In this document: positions 58,545-64,000 of the stretch, one piece after another
How the letters are laid out: each line of letters opens with the position of its first letter
How positions within the stretch are numbered: position 1 is the stretch's first letter
Origin: Nageia nagi
Taxonomy: Eukaryota > Pinophyta
Length of the DNA stretch: 64,000 nucleotides
Assembly (NCBI GenBank): GCA_050084985.1
Contig: JBITNC010000002.1
Location: 1,860,001 to 1,924,000 of the forward strand
Reading direction: 5' to 3'
Translations under genes and position numbers: made by a program
Notes under the pieces: generated by a model
Seen by the model: only the letters and a program-made list of their open reading frames with translations
Told to the model about the DNA's origin: nothing
The model's database searches: none

Positions 58545-59180
58545 ACTGACACCTTGTAGATGAACATTTTTGTTTACTCTTGTAAAAAAACACATTTAAC
58601 CCTTGCCATTAATGAGGTTGGTGACATTCAAAATGCATGCATAAATACCTAGAATTTACCATGTTAAGGAAAGAAAGAAATAAATTTTATTAACATCCTT
58701 GGGAGACTAAGAGCGATCTATGTTACAACTGTAAGGAGTACATTGTATCCCTCTTAGTGGGATTTGAACATGGGACACTCTATGAAACAGGGTCACAACA
58801 TGACCAACTCAACCAACAAATAAATAAATGTTTAACATCTTATGTTTAACTTTGTAAAAAATAAACGTTTAACCCATTAATAATGCATCAAAGGTGGTTG
58901 GCCACGTACAAAATGCATGCAAGATGATATGACATCTGGGATAAATGCCTTCTGTTTACTGTGATCTTGGTTAACGACCTTATGTTTAATTTTGTAAACG
59001 ATAAGCGTTTAACATGCCCTCCATTAATGCATCCATAGTGGTTGGTGACATTCAAATCGAGGGATAAAGATTCGGGTAGGCAATCGAGGTGGGGTGTAAA
59101 CACCTTGATTTTAACTCTCCCATGACAGTAGATGAAGATGTTGTAAATGTCTTGAGTTTACTCCGTAAACGAGATCCATT
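58545..59180 (+). repeat. Degenerate tandem repeat of about 110-170 bp
   Basis: TTTA(C/A)T(C/T)TTGTAAA-type cores occur near 58572, 58847, 58984 and 59157, each followed by (C/G)(A/G)TTTAACCC or CGTTTAACATG and by CATTAATG. Units 1 and 2 are separated by a SINE. A single unit of the same repeat lies at 45230-45355. Confidence 0.65.
58666..58825 (-). mobile_element. tRNA-derived SINE
   Basis: On the minus strand it begins TTGGTTGAGTTGGTC (A-box-like), has GTTCAAATCCC (B box) about 45 bases on, then a body shared with 28858-28970 and an end TTTATTTCTTTCTTTCC. That is the structure of a Pol III-transcribed SINE. ATGTTAA/ATGTTTAA at its borders may be an imperfect target duplication. It lies inside the tandem repeat at 58545-59180. 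Confidence 0.7.
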
Positions 59181-59583
59181 TAACCCCATCTAAAAATTGT
59201 AGTCAACGATCTTACTCAAGTAAATACATTTTATTTATATTGGCAAAATGTAGGTAAATGCATTTTATATACAACCTGAAAGAAATCCACTTTCCAAAAA
59301 AATTGAAGGAAGTCCCATATTAAAAAATAGATTTAAACGCCTAAAATTTAATCCCGTATGCCCATGGAGCATGACCCATACATACATGCTTTTCACAATA
59401 ACATAGCACTAGACGACGCAATAGAAGAAGGAATTTAGAAGGCTAGATACCATGTACACCTATAATTTTAGGTATTATTCTTACTTGTAATTTATTAATT
59501 AATTAATAAATTCTCAATTCAACTATTATAAATTTATAATATTCCATTAATATTTAAGATGGATCAACTACCAAGGATATTTT
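59181..59583 (+). other. Intergenic DNA
   Basis: This stretch separates the repeat array from the end of an unrecognised gene. It is AT-rich after 59460 and nothing is recognised in it. Confidence 0.4.
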
Positions 59584-59860
59584 TTAAGTAGTGACTTCTG
59601 ACCGAGGAAGGGCGTTGGAATCCTCCACAGGCTTGATAAGGCTTGGAAAATGTCTCCCCACCCCTGGGCTTGTCCTGCCGCGGAAGAGGTCTTCTTCCAG
59701 CTTTCTGTAGACGTCAGCATTGTTGAATAAGTGGAAATTTACCATCCACGTTGGGTTCCCATTTTCCCATGCTCTGCCATCAACCAACTGGAATTTGCTC
59801 TCTGGATCTTCAACTGTCAGTCTCTCTGGGTTCGATTGGATTAGTATGGAGTCGGTTAAC
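59584..59860 (-). CDS. C-terminal part of an unrecognised gene
   Basis: On the minus strand the sequence reads from about 59860 (LTDSILIQSNPERL) through TVEDPESKFQLVDGRAWENG, a TWMVNFHLFNNADVYRKLEE segment and VGRHFPSLIKPVED to a stop at 59584. Composition and codon use look genuinely coding, unlike the surrounding AT-rich DNA. The frame is closed by a stop just upstream (about 59880), and AATCAG at about 59862 could be a splice acceptor. It may therefore be a last exon or a fragment of a larger gene. I do not recognise the family. No upstream exon is visible between it and the armadillo gene, which starts about 210 bp away on the other strand. Confidence 0.4.
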
Positions 59861-60070
59861 TGATTCGCAAATCCGTCACGTCACCTCACGTAAATCGGTT
59901 TTATCCTTTCGACGCTGATGAGAGAGAGAGCAAACTTCACGCCTTCCTGTGTTTTTCTCCGCCCGATGGGATGTTAAGAGACCCACAATGGATCCATCCA
60001 CATTGAACAATATGCGGCCCTTGGAAGAGCCTCTGAAAGCCAATTAATTAATCAGCCCGACCTATCTGAA

Positions 60071-61810
60071 ATGGAAGGAGAATATCCCGGGGTCGATCCC
60101 CGGCCGTGCCTCCAGGTTGCCCAGGGCCTTATTCCCGACCTGGTTGAGAACACTTATTCGACCAAGGTGTTCGCTTCCAAGTGGCAGGCCATCAGAACGA
60201 AACTGGAGGATCTGGGCCGAGGTATTTCGGACGTGGCGGATTGTTCTCAATGGGCAGAGAATCCGTTGATGCGAGACCTTTTGCCTGACGTGGTTTCGAC
60301 CCTGCGACATGTGGGTGAGTTGGCGAAGAGTTGCACGGTGTTGAAGTACAGCGGAAAGTTGCTGATGCAAAGCGACCTCGATGTGGTGGCGAGTAGGCTG
60401 AATTTGCACTTTAGGGATATCGATCTTTTGATCAAGAGCGGGGTTCTGGAAGGTTCTGGAAGCAACGCCGACAGGGTATTCCTTGTGAAGGATCTCTTCT
60501 CGCGGCTTCTGATTGGGAATACCGAGCTTAAGCAGAAGGCGTTGAATTCACTTGTGGAGGTTCTGGGTACGGATGAGGATATTGTGAGTGTGGTGGCGGA
60601 GGAAGGGGATATCGGGTACTTGGTGCATTTGCTTGACTCGAACGTGGTTGGTATTAGAGAGTTGGTGGTGGTCGCGGTTTCGATCCTCGCCAAGGTATGC
60701 AAGGCGAATTTGTTTGGGGATGAAGGTGTGGTGGCGCCGTTGATTAGGTTGTTGGAGAGTGGGAGTTATATGGCCAAGGAGAAGGCGGCAGAGGCTTTGA
60801 GGGGACTGACTTCGAACTCTGAGAATGCATGGGCTGTGTGTGCCAATGGAGGAATTGCGACCCTTTTGAGGTTTTGTGAGCATGGACCTCCGGAGCTTCG
60901 AGAAGCTTCTGTGGGTATATTGTTGAATTTGTGCAGCGTGGAAGAGGTTAGGGGTTGTGTTGCAGAGGAGGGGGGTGTTACTGGGCTGATAGATTTGATG
61001 AATTCGGGGACGGCCCCTGTGCAGGAATCTGCTGTTAAGTGTTTGAATTTGTTGGCTTGTGATGTTGAGAAAGCGAGGCAGGCGATTGAGAGCAAAAAGG
61101 GGGTTGAAGCCCTTGTTATGTTTTTGGAAAGGGCAGAGACTGATCAGGCTCAGGAGATTGCCGTCAGGACAATTCATAGTCTATCTGCATCGCGCTCTGC
61201 TTCGATGCTTTTAGTGCATTGTCCTCAGTTTCTGAAGCAGTTGGTGTCTGTTCTTGGCAGTGGGCAGTCCACTATTCAGAATTTGGCGGCCTCGGTTGTG
61301 TGTAATGTAGCACAGGGGGAGAAAGCGGTTCAGATTTTGGGGGAAGCAGGATGTATTCGTCCCCTTGCAAGGATGCTTGATGGGAAGCAGAATTGCTCTC
61401 AGGAAATTGCTGCAAGAGCCCTGACTAAGCTTTTTCTTTGGAGGAACAACAGGATAGAGTTCATCAAGGATGATGAGGGCGTGGCTTGTTTGGTTAGGTT
61501 GTTGGATCCTGGAATCGACACTGTCAATAAGAAGTTCCCCCTTGTGGCGATGGATGTGCTTTGTGAAAGCAAGAGTTGCAGGAAAAAAATTGTACTGGCA
61601 GGAGCCCGTGGACACCTTAGGAGTTTGATAGAGATGGAAGTGGTTGGAGCAAAGAAGGTTCTGCATAAGATAGATGGGGGCAACACACTGCTTAAGGTGC
61701 TTAGTGGAAAATGGAGAGAGACATTTGGAGGTAATGCGTGTTTAATACTTCCGATTAGATCTTTGTCAGTCATTCTGCATAACCATTTCCTCCATCCAAT
61801 TGAAATATGA
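60071..61810 (+). CDS. Armadillo-repeat protein with a PUB-N/DUF7032-like N-terminus
   Basis: A 579-codon open frame begins at ATG 60071. Residues about 10-125 form a helical N-terminal domain like that of plant DUF7032 or U-box (PUB-N) armadillo proteins. Residues about 150-520 hold about eight armadillo repeats, for example GDIGYLVHLLDSNVVGIREL, GVVAPLIRLLESGSYMAKEK, GGIATLLRFCEHG, GGVTGLIDLMNSG and GCIRPLARMLDG. No U-box is present. Such Vac8-like plant proteins are thought to be adaptors in protein interaction; the exact role is unknown. The coding part is much richer in G/C than its surroundings. The last 26 codons may be intron read-through: a GTAATG donor at 61731 and an acceptor at 63453 would replace them with 15 others and end at 63500. 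A decayed second copy lies at 33680-36590. Confidence 0.9.
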   Translation: MEGEYPGVDPRPCLQVAQGLIPDLVENTYSTKVFASKWQAIRTKLEDLGRGISDVADCSQWAENPLMRDLLPDVVSTLRHVGELAKSCTVLKYSGKLLMQSDLDVVASRLNLHFRDIDLLIKSGVLEGSGSNADRVFLVKDLFSRLLIGNTELKQKALNSLVEVLGTDEDIVSVVAEEGDIGYLVHLLDSNVVGIRELVVVAVSILAKVCKANLFGDEGVVAPLIRLLESGSYMAKEKAAEALRGLTSNSENAWAVCANGGIATLLRFCEHGPPELREASVGILLNLCSVEEVRGCVAEEGGVTGLIDLMNSGTAPVQESAVKCLNLLACDVEKARQAIESKKGVEALVMFLERAETDQAQEIAVRTIHSLSASRSASMLLVHCPQFLKQLVSVLGSGQSTIQNLAASVVCNVAQGEKAVQILGEAGCIRPLARMLDGKQNCSQEIAARALTKLFLWRNNRIEFIKDDEGVACLVRLLDPGIDTVNKKFPLVAMDVLCESKSCRKKIVLAGARGHLRSLIEMEVVGAKKVLHKIDGGNTLLKVLSGKWRETFGGNACLILPIRSLSVILHNHFLHPIEI

Positions 61811-64000
61811 TAGTTCCTTTCAAAAGAAGTTCAGGGGTCCAAAGATATATTAGCACTTGGCTGTTGATTATTAAATATACAATCACAAACTTGTAAAGAA
61901 ACTGTATTCCGTATTTAAGATTTTTGAAAATGAACAAGTTTATCAACATTTTCTGAATTTTTTCATACTCCTAGTTTATTTAATTTTGACCGCATTTGAA
62001 ACTGTAAAGCCCATTCAGAGAAGCCTTGCGATTGAAGGATACAATGCATGTCAAAATTCATTTCATGAGAAATGGTTCCAACTGTTTCTCGAGGTTTGTC
62101 TATAGGGATTAATTGTTGTGTATGTGCACTATCTCATTAGGGTATTAAAGCCTTTAGTTTTATTTACATCTCAGTCCTGGTGTTCTCGCAGATTCTTATG
62201 GCTCAATCTTTTTGATTAATACGAAAAGAAGTTTCAAGAATCAAGGTCCACTGTTTGTCCTTCAAAAATTGTTGAAGCCTTTATTTTGTGGATTAAGGTT
62301 TTCAGTTTTCTTTCCCATAGTGAAAGGATTTTGTATTTTTAAAACATTCTCCTATTTGACATTCTCTGTATTAGTTCTTAAAACATGGAAAAATAACTAC
62401 TTTGTAGAGATTAAGTCTCTTGCATCTTACCTTCGAGAATACACAGTTCTTTCATTCTGCGAAGTCCAAATTTCATCCTTTGGCATCATTGCTAATAGTG
62501 TAAAGTTTGGAGAGGATATTTCCTCTTAGTTAACAATTTGGACTTTGAAAACTTGTTTTACTTTGGATTATTTCTATTTTTCCACCGGAGAACCTTGGTT
62601 CAATGTAGAAAAGAAACCAGGAAGAAATAACCCTCTTATGTTTCTTGGTGTGTTGTGTTTTTGTTTTCTCATCAGTATAGCTATTTTTCTATGTTATATA
62701 TGCCATTATTCACCTGTCCAGCTGATTGTCCAATGAAATGACTGGCTTAAAACATAATCAAAATATTTTCTTTGACTTTGTATGCCTCATTATACTGCAA
62801 CTGAAAACAGTTAAAGGCCAAGAAAAATAGAGAATAGCAATTTGTGCACCCTCTCCACCCCCATAAAGAAAAAACAGGCTACTCAGAAGTTTATTTGTAT
62901 ATAAAATGGCAGTTTTTCTTATGTATTAATTGCAGTATTCTATCATTTATCTGATCAGTCCATATGAGTAACACTCTATTTGTTAAGTTATATCCTAAAT
63001 GCATATTCATGTACACCTTTCTACTAACAACTCCTTTGCCTTACTCTGTTTACAATGAATTGAATGGAGGGTATGTATAATAGTGTGAAAAGAGTTTCTC
63101 GAATCTCATCAATGTACCATGTAAAATACACGATTTTAGCAAATGGTTAATATATTTGTTCAGGGATTCTTCTCTTCTAGTATTCTGCTTGTTTTTTCTG
63201 CTTGAGAAGGAAACTTTTGTGTTTTGGTTGGTCATACCATGCAAGGATACAACTAGTTTTTTTGGATTTGGTCTTGACAAGCTTTTCAAATATTTGATCA
63301 CATCTTATTACAGTTTTGGGAGCAGAAAGCAAGACATACCATTTCTTTTTTCAAATGTGACTTCTTTGCCTCCCACATTGTTTTGTTTTACTGGTTATGA
63401 ATGCTATTATTTCATGAAATTATATTGAACAACGTGGCATTCTGTTTTTGCAGATCAGCATTCTTTGAAGGAGGTTGGGAAGAGGAAAGAAGACAAGTAA
63501 TTCTTCACATTTCCATTCATTTAACCCACTTACAGAATTCAATAAGATTCAAAGGATGGCAAACGTTATCTTGTTTTGGTGTAGGTACAATATTGTGAAT
63601 ACTGATTGCATTACTTTACATTTAATAAACAGTCTTTGCAATCACTTCAGAGCTCAAAAAACCTGAATTTGGTTGGCAAAGCACCTCGGATACAGAATAT
63701 CCATTTTTGGTACAAAGAACATGATCATGCAAACAGAGCTTAAAATGTTGATAAATGTTTAAATCAAGTACTAGAGCACGTACAAAAAATGCTTCCTAGA
63801 AATTGCCTGGAAAATAACATGTTTCTTGCACTCATTAGAAAGCTGTGACAATTACTCAAAATGTTATAGCTGGCTTTTGGCTTTCTTGGAAGAATTCAAT
63901 TCAACAACCAAAGGTGCCCAAGGACCATTTGCGGGGAAATTGGAAATCTTTATTGCAAGAGTTTTTTCACAAAAAGGGCGACCTAGGAAGAATCACATTT
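61811..64000 (+). other. 3' region of the armadillo gene, possible intron and last exon
   Basis: The pseudogene copy remains similar for about 200 bp past the stop. 63454-63500 follows TTTTTGCAG and reads in phase with a donor at 61731 (GGAG/GTAATG), giving the ending GDQHSLKEVGKRKEDK and a stop at 63498-63500. That would make 61731-63453 an intron. Nothing else recognisable is found; the open frames at 62212-62529, 63050-63301 and 63156-63428 resemble no known protein. Confidence 0.4.

Noticed and set aside
60248-61773. Several long minus-strand frames opposite the armadillo gene.
   Set aside because: Antisense shadows of a GC-rich coding sequence; no independent motif is present.

Overview
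This window looks like nuclear DNA from a seed plant, most likely a gymnosperm. It is AT-rich, gene-poor and packed with LTR retrotransposons. It carries many decayed PLS-class pentatricopeptide (PPR) fragments and only two or three recognisable host genes. The plant assignment rests on PPR, GPALPP and armadillo protein relatives and on plant-type Copia and Gypsy elements. The gymnosperm assignment is inference.

Layout. 1-3741: the 3' exons of a GPALPP/DUF3752 gene, + strand, with a 310-bp tandem duplication in the upstream DNA. 3742-11290: gene-poor, with several tandem arrays (about 28-bp, 400-bp, 70-bp and 12-bp units). 11290-16905: five decayed PPR fragments built from 93-bp modules. 19030-28112: a complete but decayed Copia element, minus strand, with a perfect 5-bp target duplication (ATTAT) and about 1.5 kb of GC-rich, organelle-like DNA in its leader. 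28113-33650: AT-rich DNA with a SINE fragment, a PPR remnant and the 5' LTR of another Copia element. 33680-36590: a decayed copy of an armadillo-repeat gene, broken by three insertions that each have a target duplication. The intact gene at 60071 serves as the empty-site reference. 38776-43533: a Gypsy-type element with only gag and protease remnants. 43800-45060: a three-unit, 490-bp PPR-like tandem array. 47581-57330: a nest in which a PPR gene was split by a Gypsy solo LTR, which was then split by a young Copia element. 57331-59580: minisatellite, SINE and dispersed repeats. 59584-59860: the end of an unrecognised gene, minus strand. 60071-61810: an intact intronless or two-exon armadillo-repeat gene.

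The two Copia copies belong to one family. Both have matching splice-donor-like and splice-acceptor-like sequences bracketing the leader, and each carries different foreign DNA between those sites (organelle-like DNA in one, a PPR fragment in the other). The younger copy has LTRs that look identical apart from a 177-bp internal duplication in one of them. Its gag-pol frame is broken by a single stop codon. All identities and boundaries were judged by eye; no alignment or database search was run.
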